Made by a program: the position numbers and the translations under genes
Shown here: one piece after another, positions 18,061 to 27,231 of the stretch
Layout: the number at the start of each line of letters is the position of its first letter
How positions within the stretch are numbered: the stretch's first letter is position 1
The notes under the pieces: generated by a model
The model's input: only the letters and a program-made list of their open reading frames with translations
Told to the model about the DNA's origin: nothing
Database searches by the model: none
Origin: Clostridiales bacterium
GTDB taxonomy: Bacteria; Bacillota; Clostridia; Lachnospirales; Cellulosilyticaceae
DNA length: 64,000 bases
Direction of reading: 5' to 3'
Assembly: GCA_019418225.1 (NCBI GenBank)
Contig: DYCF01000001.1
Coordinates: 1-64,000, forward strand

Positions 18061-19803
18061 ATGAGAAAACAATGGTGTATACTGGGTTCGATGTTATTGG
18101 CTATGAGTATGAGCGTAAATACGATGGCAGATATTCCAGTATATTATGATCAACAAGAATATACAGATGCGTTGTATGATAATTATTCAGAAGATCGAGG
18201 GATTGTTGTTGAAAATAATCCGCAATTAGGATATATAACATATAGAAATAGTAGTGGAATAACAATTACTAGAAATTATTATGGAGATGAGGTTAGTGTA
18301 GAGAAACAGCCATATTATGAGACAGAGGATAAAATTGGCTATTTAGATGAGATGTTTCCTTATTTCAAATATGACCCAAGAGATACCACGATTAGTAGTA
18401 TTAAAGCTGGGGATTGTATTTATATTAGAATGGATAAGGATAAGTATATAACATATATTAGTGCTTACAATGACTATATAATGCGCTATGCTAAGGTAAA
18501 TTCATTTAACTTTAATACTGAGGGTACAGCAAGTATTTTGCTTGAAGATGAAAAGGGGAATATGTACTCATATGATTTAGGGCTTTCTACACCTGTAACT
18601 AAGGGTGGCACACCATATTCAATTAGTGCGATTAAGCCTGGAGATTGGGTTAAGGTGCTCGTTTCTCAAAAGATATTAGGTGAAGGAATAATAGAAGAAA
18701 ACATTGAAGAAGTTGTAATTGACAACGATACGCGTATTATCTCTAATATTTATAGAGGACAGGTGACTTCTGTTGATAAGTATAAAAATGTATTGAATTT
18801 AAAGAATGCACAACCTTTAGGAAAGTTAACATGGGGAAGTTATAACAATCTATTAAGCCTAAATATTGACCCACAAAATATAAAATCATACTTAATAGGT
18901 AATCAGGTTTCTTTAGATTACGTAAGTAGAAATCTAAAAAATGCTTCTGGATATGCTTATGTAGCTGCTGAAAATTACAAAGGCAAAGAATCAGCTATTA
19001 AGCTTAACTTCCAAAGCAAGCTTCAAAATACATTAGCCCCATCAACAGTAACATATGCTTCTTCTGGCGTGATTAAGTTATTATCCGGTGAAACATTATA
19101 TGTTGCTGAAGATGCTATTATTGTAAGAGATAATAAATTAGTAGAATCACATAACATTATGGTAGGTGATGTATTACAAGCAGTAGTAACTGGTGAAAAC
19201 AAATTAGCAGTAGCCCAAATATCATCTGATTTAACAACTGCTTCATTGGAGGTATTTAGAGGAAGAATTAAGAAAATCACAGATAGTGAAGAATTCCAAT
19301 TTGAAACATTCTCATTATTGGATGACAATACATGGTACTTCCATCCAACACCACGTACATTTTCAATTGACCCAGATACTAAATTCTATAATAAATCAGG
19401 ACTTGTTGAAGATGGTATTGAAAAATTCTTAGCATATGGGGAAGACTCTGAAATCGGAAATGTTTACACAGTAGTAGCAATTGGAGATAAAGCATATATG
19501 ATTATCGATATGCCATACATAACTAATGTAGCTAAGGGACAGGTCTACAAAGTTGATGGTGAAAACATTAGCATTAAGGATGTATATTATTATCATAAAT
19601 CACAGAAAAAATGGTTGCAGTATAGTAATAAGAACGTAGGAGCGACTATTGAATTACAACCTAATAGTGTGATTATTAAGGATGGTAAGGTTGTTTCAGC
19701 CAAGAGTTTAGAGAAAGGTGATATTATTAGTGCTATGATAGAAACTAATCTAAAAGATACAGAGGGTAGTGTACCAGGTTATATTATAGTCGTAGAAAAT
19801 TAG
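18061..19803 (+). CDS. Secreted protein of unknown function
   Basis: A 580-residue exported protein I cannot place in a family. It starts with a signal peptide (hydrophobic core ILGSMLLAMSMSV, likely cut after MAD-like residues about 23). The rest is strand-rich and contains a recurring pattern of a GD-[IV/W]-x-[KA]-V turn followed by a [KR]GQV or RGRI strand (about residues 120, 195, 235, 375, 405, 490), suggesting repeated small beta domains. ATG 18061 and GTG 18058 both fit the site AGGAGGG. It ends 9 nt before an SLH-domain gene, so both are probably one operon acting at the cell surface. Confidence 0.75.
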   Translation: MRKQWCILGSMLLAMSMSVNTMADIPVYYDQQEYTDALYDNYSEDRGIVVENNPQLGYITYRNSSGITITRNYYGDEVSVEKQPYYETEDKIGYLDEMFPYFKYDPRDTTISSIKAGDCIYIRMDKDKYITYISAYNDYIMRYAKVNSFNFNTEGTASILLEDEKGNMYSYDLGLSTPVTKGGTPYSISAIKPGDWVKVLVSQKILGEGIIEENIEEVVIDNDTRIISNIYRGQVTSVDKYKNVLNLKNAQPLGKLTWGSYNNLLSLNIDPQNIKSYLIGNQVSLDYVSRNLKNASGYAYVAAENYKGKESAIKLNFQSKLQNTLAPSTVTYASSGVIKLLSGETLYVAEDAIIVRDNKLVESHNIMVGDVLQAVVTGENKLAVAQISSDLTTASLEVFRGRIKKITDSEEFQFETFSLLDDNTWYFHPTPRTFSIDPDTKFYNKSGLVEDGIEKFLAYGEDSEIGNVYTVVAIGDKAYMIIDMPYITNVAKGQVYKVDGENISIKDVYYYHKSQKKWLQYSNKNVGATIELQPNSVIIKDGKVVSAKSLEKGDIISAMIETNLKDTEGSVPGYIIVVEN

Positions 19804-19812
19804 GAGGAGCCA

Positions 19813-21321
19813 ATGAAAAAAATATTTGCATTATGCATAAGCTTTATATTAATGGCTAGTTCTGTTTATGGTGCAGAAGGTGAGATGGGATACTTTGGTG
19901 GTATTAGTTCGGGAATTAAATTACCAACATCAACATCTTTGGCACAGGCTAGCACAAAAAGCGTTTCTAAGTATACATTACCATATAAAGAGAATATTTA
20001 TCTTTCAGGTAAAGCAGAAACAGTAGAGGGAACGATTGAGATTAAACCAGGCAAAGAAATGGATAAGGAAGCTGGAAGTGGAAGTTATACAGAAACATAT
20101 GTAATGAGAGCGCAAAATGCTGGAAATACAGCTAGAGTTACGAGAACAATTACATTTGACACACAATATACATATGATTCAAATTTGAAACAAGCTACAA
20201 AGGTATCAAAAGTTAAAAAGTGGAGTGAAATAGTTACTGTAAATGGTAAAACATATAAATTAGATAGTGATAAATCTAGTTATACTAAAAGTATATTAGA
20301 AGATTATACACCAGGAGTTTTATATTATAGAGGTGATATCCAATATGATGCAGTATATACTTCAGGAAATGATACACAAGTAACAGTATCAGTTAACGGT
20401 CCAATTTACGGATATGATCAAGCTTTTGCAAAATCAGAAACTCAAAGAAGAACTATTACAATAGACCTTGGTAATGGAGATGGATATGCAATAGAGGAAA
20501 CTCCGACATATACAGTTCATAGAGACATTCAATATGATAGTAATGAGCCTACTGCAATAAGTATGGCTGGAAACTATAAAGAGATTATTAGAGGTGAAGG
20601 TGTATTAAGTTATAACATATTACAAGGTAGTAAAAGTTTATATGATGATGAAATGTCAGGAATGATTAGCGTAGAAAGTACACCAACAATAGAACAACTA
20701 TCTGTTCCAACGGTATTAAATCTTCAAGGACATCCGGCAGAAGCTCAGATTAAAAAAATGTATAGTATGAAATTATTTACTGATAATGCTAGTACATTTT
20801 CGGTTAATCAGGTAGTAACAAAAGGTGAATATATTAAAATGCTAGTTACAGCACTACAAATAGAGTTGCCTGAAGATACAACAAGTAAAAAGAGTTCATC
20901 TAAGAAAAAACAGACAGTAGTTTCACCATTTACAGATATAAATGAAGGTGATGCTAATTATAGATATGCAGTAGCAGCATATAATGCAGGCCTCATCAGT
21001 GGAGGCACATTTGGTGCTAATACATATTTAACACGAGAGATGATGTATATGTATAACATCCGTGCTATCGGATTAGAAAGATTAGGGTTAGGAACTATGG
21101 GTGCATATACGCCATTTGTTGATGATAATCAAATTTCATCATGGGCAAAAAGTTCACTTTATGCTGCTAGTAAGTTAGGTATTATAACTGTAAGCAACGG
21201 TTATATTTTTCCTAAAAAATATGTAACGAAAGCAGAATGTGCAGCATTTTTAGATCAATTCATTGATTATTTAAGATATGATTTACAAAAAGACTATAAT
21301 GATAAAATGTTAATAGGATAA
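19813..21321 (+). CDS. SLH-domain cell-surface protein
   Basis: A 502-residue exported protein with a signal peptide (about 1-20) and, at the C-terminus, three S-layer homology repeats that bind pyruvylated secondary wall polymers. Recognisable SLH pieces are KGEYIKMLVTALQI (about 338), SPFTDINEGDANYRYAVAAYN (about 375) and TPFVDDNQISSWAKSSLYAA (about 436) with KAECAAFLDQF. The N-terminal 300 residues are strand-rich and unassigned. GGAGGAG precedes the start. It shares a 9-nt gap with the upstream secreted protein, and may anchor that protein to the wall. Confidence 0.88.
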   Translation: MKKIFALCISFILMASSVYGAEGEMGYFGGISSGIKLPTSTSLAQASTKSVSKYTLPYKENIYLSGKAETVEGTIEIKPGKEMDKEAGSGSYTETYVMRAQNAGNTARVTRTITFDTQYTYDSNLKQATKVSKVKKWSEIVTVNGKTYKLDSDKSSYTKSILEDYTPGVLYYRGDIQYDAVYTSGNDTQVTVSVNGPIYGYDQAFAKSETQRRTITIDLGNGDGYAIEETPTYTVHRDIQYDSNEPTAISMAGNYKEIIRGEGVLSYNILQGSKSLYDDEMSGMISVESTPTIEQLSVPTVLNLQGHPAEAQIKKMYSMKLFTDNASTFSVNQVVTKGEYIKMLVTALQIELPEDTTSKKSSSKKKQTVVSPFTDINEGDANYRYAVAAYNAGLISGGTFGANTYLTREMMYMYNIRAIGLERLGLGTMGAYTPFVDDNQISSWAKSSLYAASKLGIITVSNGYIFPKKYVTKAECAAFLDQFIDYLRYDLQKDYNDKMLIG

Positions 21322-21322
21322 T

Positions 21323-21369
21323 AAAAATAGGTTATTTCACACAGCGAATTGTGAAATAACCTATTTTTT
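21323..21369 (+). terminator. Terminator after SLH gene
   Basis: An 18-bp stem AAAAATAGGTTATTTCAC / GTGAAATAACCTATTTTT with a 10-nt loop and trailing T residues, ending the secreted-protein/SLH operon. Confidence 0.88.
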
Positions 21370-21374
21370 ATCTC

Positions 21375-21466
21375 ATAATATTAGAGACCTGTCCCCAAGG
21401 ATAAGACATCAATATTAGAGACCTGTCCCCAAGAGTAAGACATCAATATTAGAGACCTGTCCCTAA
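21375..21466 (-). repeat. REP-like array, three tandem copies (-)
   Basis: Three minus copies with cores at about 21383, 21418 and 21452, separated by AAG(G/A)(A/G)TAAGACATCAATATT. They lie between the SLH gene terminator and the 3' end of the deacetylase gene. Confidence 0.92.
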
Positions 21467-21478
21467 GAATTCGTGGAA

Positions 21479-23410
21479 TTATTGGGTTAGGGTTTCTAGG
21501 GTTGAGATGAGGTTGGTTGGGGACATGGTGTTTGGCACGTTGATGCGTTTTAAACGCGAAGTTTTGAGATGTGTCCCGGGTTTTGCTAGTTTGGTGATTT
21601 GGAAGGTTACATCTTGGGAGATGAGGGTCTTGCGGGTGAAGTAGTTGTTGCGGAATTGTGGGCAAGCAACTGTGAAGACGTCACGGGTACCAAGGTTTTT
21701 TTCTAAAATACCTTTTGAGATAGAGATATGATATTTGAGATCTCTAATAGATAGTTTAGTAAATGGTGTGTGGTTGTAACCGTGTGATTCGATGTCTATG
21801 AGTCCGCTTTGTTCCATTTCTCTAGCAGCAGCGAAACCGAAGTGGCGCTCTGTATTTTGTTCTTGCATGTAATATGGGGATACAAACAAGGTAGCTGATA
21901 TATTGTATTTTTTATAGATTGGATAGGCTATTGTATAGTTATTGAGATAGCCATCATCCATTGTAATTAGGATTGGTTTTTCTGGTAGTCCTGCATTGCC
22001 TTCTAGGTAGTTTTCTAGGTCGTAGAAGGTGATAGGGGTATAGTTGTTATCTATTAATGCTTTCATTTGGCTATCAAATACTTCTGTTTGTACACAGCTA
22101 TTCTCATCTTCTGGAGCAACAGTATCTGCTATGGTGTGATACATGAGAATGGGAATATAGTCACCTTTATAAATTGGCGTTTGACCTAAAGGATAAGTGG
22201 CTTCAAGTCTAGGTGCACGAAGTGTAGCGTTATCATTGTTAACAATAAGATCAATGCTAGGGGCCTCGATAATTGTATCTGTATCGTTGTAGACTAATAC
22301 TTTGAGTCTATTAATGCTATTTGGTAATGTGTTTGTATCAATAGTGAGTTCATAAGGGTAATAAGCTTGTACCTTGAATTGCTCTGTATTGATCCTATAA
22401 TTTGCATAAGCCATGTTTTTTGCAGATTCTTTATGTGTTTTAAGTAAGGCAGAATGCGGTGATAATATGATTTCTTCTTGACCAGCAAGCATATCATAAT
22501 CCTTTAATACTTGATAAGGTGATATATCTACTACTTCATTAGATTTTGTTGTAATCCAAGGCTTTGAGATAAGATGCTCATAAGTCGTAATATAGCGATT
22601 ATCTAGTGATGGAAGCAGTGTAGCATCCACATCCTTTAGCCATTTGTTTCTGGTAAGTATCATATAAGGATTATAGATTGTTGTAATGCGAGGATATTCA
22701 ATAGCTAAGGTATAGTAAATATAATTAAGATCTGTAGCACCATTTTTAATATCAGCAGTATAATGAGCTGGAACTGTATCATTGATGATTAATGTAGTTG
22801 AATCACTAAAGGCAGTATAGATTTGGTCTAAGACAGTTAAATCTGCAGATGAACCAATATTTATACCCACATATGATGGTGTAAGTTTTTTGTACTTATT
22901 AATAGAAGACCTACTTATTGTAGATGTTGCAGTGTTGGTAGCGTATTGAATTTTTGGATAGCATATAAGTTGAACATTTTCTAGGTTGGCATTTTTGAGT
23001 GCATCTGCTACAGCTGAAAATGTAGAAATATAAGCTTCATCAGTAATACCTGTAGTAGGCATTAAAGATAAGAAAATCGGAATATTATTTACAGATAATA
23101 ATTGAAGGTCATTTAATAATTCACTTTCGTTAAAATCTGAGTTGGAAACCTCTAGAGATAAATTTAATGAAGAGGAACCTTGTAAATTACTAATAAAATC
23201 ATTAGTTAGATCATGTTTATAAGGTAAAATAGGGGATAAGTTAAACACTGGGTCAGTAGATTGTATTAATTTCATGATTTCTACCGGTTTGTGGTAGCTT
23301 TTCCAAATGGGCCAAGTTATGGCTGCAGTACCTAGAATAATAAGCACTAGGATAAACGTTAAGCTAAACTTAAGCTTCTTTGTGTATAGTCTTTTTTTGT
23401 TAGAAGACAT
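21479..23410 (-). CDS. Membrane-anchored polysaccharide deacetylase
   Basis: A 643-residue protein with one N-terminal membrane anchor (about 13-35), a long extracytoplasmic region (40-410), and a C-terminal NodB-type deacetylase domain (about 420-600). Catalytic features are LITMDDGYLNN (Asp-Asp) and the metal-binding His pair in IESHGYNHTPF. It probably deacetylates peptidoglycan or a wall polysaccharide; the substrate is inferred. The start is ATG 23410 with GGAGGT 6 nt before it. The last 180 coding bases are extremely skewed: 69 C and 16 G on the coding strand, unlike the rest of the gene, beside the repeat array. Confidence 0.88.
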   Translation of the reverse strand: MSSNKKRLYTKKLKFSLTFILVLIILGTAAITWPIWKSYHKPVEIMKLIQSTDPVFNLSPILPYKHDLTNDFISNLQGSSSLNLSLEVSNSDFNESELLNDLQLLSVNNIPIFLSLMPTTGITDEAYISTFSAVADALKNANLENVQLICYPKIQYATNTATSTISRSSINKYKKLTPSYVGINIGSSADLTVLDQIYTAFSDSTTLIINDTVPAHYTADIKNGATDLNYIYYTLAIEYPRITTIYNPYMILTRNKWLKDVDATLLPSLDNRYITTYEHLISKPWITTKSNEVVDISPYQVLKDYDMLAGQEEIILSPHSALLKTHKESAKNMAYANYRINTEQFKVQAYYPYELTIDTNTLPNSINRLKVLVYNDTDTIIEAPSIDLIVNNDNATLRAPRLEATYPLGQTPIYKGDYIPILMYHTIADTVAPEDENSCVQTEVFDSQMKALIDNNYTPITFYDLENYLEGNAGLPEKPILITMDDGYLNNYTIAYPIYKKYNISATLFVSPYYMQEQNTERHFGFAAAREMEQSGLIDIESHGYNHTPFTKLSIRDLKYHISISKGILEKNLGTRDVFTVACPQFRNNYFTRKTLISQDVTFQITKLAKPGTHLKTSRLKRINVPNTMSPTNLISTLETLTQ

Positions 23411-23619
23411 AATAACCTCCAATATAGTATAGTCTTGTTATATTATAATCTATATTTACATGAAGCTTCAATTAAACTTCAATTAAACTTCAATGAAACA
23501 AATGGGAATATATTTTAATTGATTTTAAGGCTCAAAAAATATAAAATTAAAGTTATAGTATGATTAAGATAAATACTTGTTTATGAGGGGTAAGCGAGTA
23601 ATAAAAGAAGGAGGTACTT

Positions 23620-25566
23620 ATGCAAGGAACGTTAGAAGAAGAAAAAGTTCAGCAGAAGGCGCAGCAAGTACACAGGAAATTTAGCTTAAGTAGTATCAAG
23701 AAACTTGAATTAAACTGGACATGGACTGTGATATTTGTATTAGCAATAGCAATGTTCATTACACTGACAACTTTTTATATACAGCCAGGTTCATCAAAAG
23801 CTGTTTTAAAACTAATAAAACAGCAACCACTTATATTATTAGTAAATTATTTACCACCATTATTAATGCTCACATTATTATATTTTGTAATCAATAACCT
23901 ATTTTATTCAGCAGCAGTTACTAGCTTCATATTTAATGCATGTTCATTAATCAATAGACTAAAAATTGAACTCCGAGATGACCCATTTGTACCAAGAGAT
24001 ATACAACTTGTTCAAGAAGCAGTCAATACAGTATCAGATTTTCAAGTAGAAATAAAATATGATTTATTAGCATTGATTATACTAGCAGTTATAATGTTTT
24101 TAGTATCAGGTTATTTTGTAAAGGCAAAAAAATTACGTAGAAGTATAAGAATCATTGGCGTTATAACTACTCTTATTATGGCATTTTTAGCAAATAAATA
24201 TATTTATAGTTCAAAGGTAGTATATTATGATAAGCTTCATGTAAGTAACAGAAGTTATATTACAAGAGTATTTAATGAGTTAGGATTTACATATTGCTTT
24301 TTATATAATCTTAATAGTTACCCAGTTGAAAAGCCTGAGAATTTTTCAAAAGAAGAGGTAGAAGGACTCATAAAGCAATATACAGTAGCTGATGCAGTAA
24401 TGCCAGAAGAAAAGCCTAATGTGATATTTATTATGAATGAGGCATTTTCAGATATAGGGATGAGTGAGCAATTTACTTATACGGCAGAAAATGACCCATA
24501 TAAATATTGGAGAGAAATTATCGCATCTGAGAATAGTATAGCTGGACATATTGTAACACCGGGATTTGGTGGAGGTACAGCTAATACAGAGTTTGATGTA
24601 ATGACAGGAATGCAGACGAATATGTTAAATAGTATTCCAACATCAGCGTTTAGAGTAGTAGGTAAAAGTACACAATCGTTAGCTAGAATTTTTTCAAGAA
24701 ATGATTATCAAACATTATTTATGCATCCAGGAGATAGCTGGTTCTATAATAGATATAGTGTTTATAAATACTTTGGCATGGAAGAAGAAATATTTAATGA
24801 AGCATTTAGCAAAGAAGATAAAAAAGGAAATATGATTGCTGATAGTGTACTTACCAAGCGTATTATTGAACAGTTTGAAGCACATACAGATGATGCCTCA
24901 AAAGGTCCATTGTTCTCATATATTACTTCTATTCAAAACCATATGCCATATACAACTAAGAAATATGGTGACTTACCAATAGAAGAGGTTCAAGTTTCTA
25001 AGACAATCTCACAAGAAGCAAAAGACTTTTTATCAGTTTACATGGAAGGTATTAAAGATGCCAACCAAATGATTAAGGATTTAACTGATTACTTTGAAGC
25101 ACAAGATGAACCGGTGGTACTTGTATTCTTCGGAGATCATTTACCAAACTTAGGAGATAATTACTTATCTTATAAAGAACTTGGATTAAATATAGGCGAT
25201 GAAACAAGTGCAGAAAATATCATTAACACTTATAGTACACCATATGTAATTTGGACTAATGAAGAAGCAGCAGAGCTTATTAATTTACAAGACAAAAAAG
25301 CAGAATTAGATTTACAAGCAGATAACAAAATTAGTGCTAACTTCTTAGGGGGAATGGTACTAGAATTATTAGGATATACAGGGCAAGATCCATATTTTGA
25401 TTATATTAATGAAGTAAGAAAAGAAGTTCCAGTAATCTATAAAGAGAATTACAAAACAGCAGATGAAGGCTATACAAAAGACCTAGATGAGTATGACCAA
25501 ACATTAGTGAACAACTTAAGAAACTGGGAATACTATAAGATGCGTTTTGAAAAGATAGAGAATTAA
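23620..25566 (+). CDS. LtaS-like sulfatase-family membrane enzyme
   Basis: A 648-residue enzyme of the lipoteichoic acid synthase/phosphoglycerol transferase family. About five N-terminal membrane helices (36-60, 72-98, 140-165, 175-195 and nearby) precede an extracellular alkaline-phosphatase-like domain (about 260-620). Metal and nucleophile sites are visible: FIMNEAFSD, the catalytic Thr region GGGTANTEFDVMTG, MHPGDSWFYNR and VFFGDHLPNLG. The family adds glycerol phosphate from phosphatidylglycerol to glycolipid or glycan. The start has GAAGGAGGT 5 nt upstream. It has its own terminator, so it is monocistronic; divergent deacetylase gene upstream. Confidence 0.9.
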   Translation: MQGTLEEEKVQQKAQQVHRKFSLSSIKKLELNWTWTVIFVLAIAMFITLTTFYIQPGSSKAVLKLIKQQPLILLVNYLPPLLMLTLLYFVINNLFYSAAVTSFIFNACSLINRLKIELRDDPFVPRDIQLVQEAVNTVSDFQVEIKYDLLALIILAVIMFLVSGYFVKAKKLRRSIRIIGVITTLIMAFLANKYIYSSKVVYYDKLHVSNRSYITRVFNELGFTYCFLYNLNSYPVEKPENFSKEEVEGLIKQYTVADAVMPEEKPNVIFIMNEAFSDIGMSEQFTYTAENDPYKYWREIIASENSIAGHIVTPGFGGGTANTEFDVMTGMQTNMLNSIPTSAFRVVGKSTQSLARIFSRNDYQTLFMHPGDSWFYNRYSVYKYFGMEEEIFNEAFSKEDKKGNMIADSVLTKRIIEQFEAHTDDASKGPLFSYITSIQNHMPYTTKKYGDLPIEEVQVSKTISQEAKDFLSVYMEGIKDANQMIKDLTDYFEAQDEPVVLVFFGDHLPNLGDNYLSYKELGLNIGDETSAENIINTYSTPYVIWTNEEAAELINLQDKKAELDLQADNKISANFLGGMVLELLGYTGQDPYFDYINEVRKEVPVIYKENYKTADEGYTKDLDEYDQTLVNNLRNWEYYKMRFEKIEN

Positions 25567-25574
25567 ATAGAAAT

Positions 25575-25611
25575 AAAAAGAGGGAATTTTTAATAAATTC
25601 CCTCTTTTTTT
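25575..25611 (+). terminator. Terminator after LtaS-like gene
   Basis: Stem AAAAAGAGGGAATTT / AAATTCCCTCTTTTTTT with a short loop, immediately after the stop codon. Confidence 0.9.
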
Positions 25612-25695
25612 ATACTTAAAAAAGTAGTAGAATAAAATAGAACATATGTTCGATAAAAAACTTGGGGAAGTCTATAGTAAAAGGGGATAAAGATT

Positions 25696-27231
25696 ATGGA
25701 GATACAAAAAGAGATAGAGAACAAATATATAATTGGACAACCTAAAAATAGAGGAATTGTTGCAATGCCACTAGTTTTAGATTATGGAGAAAGTCACAAA
25801 GTAATAAGTCTACAAGCTAGTTCAAACTTTAAAGAAATATTAGGATATAGCTTAGAGGCATCGGAGCTAATTTTATTAAAAGAAGCATTTAAAAGGGCTA
25901 AACAAGTTTTAATCTATAGATTAAATTCAGGAGAACATGCTACCTGTAAGACGCCATGCTTAACACTCACAGCACAATATCCAGGGACAAGAGGAAATGC
26001 TCTCACCGTTTATATTGTTCCCTACAAACAATGGCAGCAAAAATGGGGACAGGTCTCTAAAAGTGGCGCTGAAGAAGAGTGGGGACAGGTCTCTAAAAAC
26101 GGGGTTGAAGAAGAAAGGGGACAGGTCTCTAAAAGTGGCGTTGGAGAAGAAAGGGGACAGGTCTCTAAAAGTGGTGTTGAAGAAAAATGGGGACAGGTCT
26201 CTAAAAACGGGGTTGAAGAAGAAAGGGGACAGGTCTCTAAAAGTGGCGTTGGAGAAGAAAGGGGACAGGTCTCTAAAAGTGGTGTTGGAGAAGAGAGGGG
26301 ACAGGTCTTTAAAAAGGGTGTTAGATATGTGGTTGTAACGAGGTTGCAGGGGGAGGTTGTAGATTGGCGGGGGGTTAATGAAATAGGAGAATTAAAGGAG
26401 AATAGTTATGTGAGGTTTGAGGTGGGGAATAAATTGTGGGAAGTGGATGATGTGATGGAGTTTAGGCTTGATGGTGGGATGGACTATAAGGTGAGTAGTA
26501 AGGAGTGGGAAGGATTCCTTGAGACAATTAGGCGATATGAATGGCGGGCTATGGCTATTGCGACGGAGGAGAATAGGGTGAAAAGGAAGGTGACTGAATT
26601 TATAAAGGGATTAAGGGAAGTAGAAGGCAGAGGTGTATATGCGGTGATGGCTCATTATGGAGAGGCTAATCATATGGGCGTTATATCTGTTGCGAATGGG
26701 GTGAAGCTTGCAGATGGCATGCAGTTAACGAGGTATGAGTGTACTGCATGGATGGCCGGTGTAGTGGCTAGTGCTGGGCTGAGGCAGAATGAAGCGCAGT
26801 TTATATACGAGGAAGCTGTGGAAGTGGATAAAAGATTTAATAAAGCACAGGTTAATAAGTTGATAGAAGATGGCCACATTGTATTTGTGAAGCGTAGTAA
26901 TAAAATCGGTATTGCAGAGGACATAAATACGTTTAAGAAATTTACACCTAAATGGGGAGAAGCCTACCATAGAAATGCATTTGTGAGGATGATAGATGTT
27001 ATGAAGTATGATTTTCATAGGATGATGAAGATTTATTATTTAGGGAGTATCAAAATGGGAAAAAGCATGCAGGAAAGTAAGTCGTGTTTTAAAGAAATAT
27101 GTGTTAGATATATGGAAATGCTACAAAGCAAGCATGTGTTTGTTATACCAGGTGAATCCTGTTACGGATATAGAAGTATTTTTGGCAGAAGACATGAGGG
27201 GCGTAGATATAAGCTTGGTTTTAAAAGATAG
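25696..27231 (+). CDS. Phage-type tail sheath protein, repeat-invaded and frameshifted
   Basis: A 511-residue product related to contractile-tail sheath proteins (XkdK-like). N-terminal: VISLQASSNFKEILGYSLEA and LTLTAQYPGTRGNALTVYI. After an insertion: VVVTRLQGEVVDW, GVISVANGVKLADG, TAWMAGVVASAG, and DINTFKKFTPKWGEAYHRN. Eight in-frame 12-residue repeats (consensus GQVSKSGVEEER) made of REP-like DNA occupy about residues 117-210, at a loop after the GTRGN strand. The proper C-terminus (VTDIEVFLAEDMRGVDISL) is in the next frame to 27286, so a frameshift near 27154 replaces it with an unrelated tail. No other phage gene is nearby. It may be a decaying remnant. Confidence 0.82.
   Translation: MEIQKEIENKYIIGQPKNRGIVAMPLVLDYGESHKVISLQASSNFKEILGYSLEASELILLKEAFKRAKQVLIYRLNSGEHATCKTPCLTLTAQYPGTRGNALTVYIVPYKQWQQKWGQVSKSGAEEEWGQVSKNGVEEERGQVSKSGVGEERGQVSKSGVEEKWGQVSKNGVEEERGQVSKSGVGEERGQVSKSGVGEERGQVFKKGVRYVVVTRLQGEVVDWRGVNEIGELKENSYVRFEVGNKLWEVDDVMEFRLDGGMDYKVSSKEWEGFLETIRRYEWRAMAIATEENRVKRKVTEFIKGLREVEGRGVYAVMAHYGEANHMGVISVANGVKLADGMQLTRYECTAWMAGVVASAGLRQNEAQFIYEEAVEVDKRFNKAQVNKLIEDGHIVFVKRSNKIGIAEDINTFKKFTPKWGEAYHRNAFVRMIDVMKYDFHRMMKIYYLGSIKMGKSMQESKSCFKEICVRYMEMLQSKHVFVIPGESCYGYRSIFGRRHEGRRYKLGFKR
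26045..26316 (+). repeat. In-frame REP-like array, eight copies of 36 nt
   Basis: Plus-orientation cores begin at 26045, 26081, 26117, 26153, 26189, 26225, 26261 and 26297, an exact 36-nt period, so the reading frame is kept. Spacers such as AGTGGCGTTGGAGAAGAAA vary slightly; units 2-3 and 5-6 match each other, suggesting growth by duplication of multi-unit blocks. The final unit is diverged (GGTCTTTAAAAAGGG). Confidence 0.97.

Noticed and set aside
19537..19547. GGGACAGGTCT inside the secreted protein gene at 18061
   Set aside because: It encodes the recurring KGQV strand motif in normal frame, lacks the rest of the element, and is best read as chance.
26045..26316. 36-nt repeats as CRISPR
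   Set aside because: The full 36-nt unit repeats with only small changes, it lies inside a coding frame, and no unique spacers exist.
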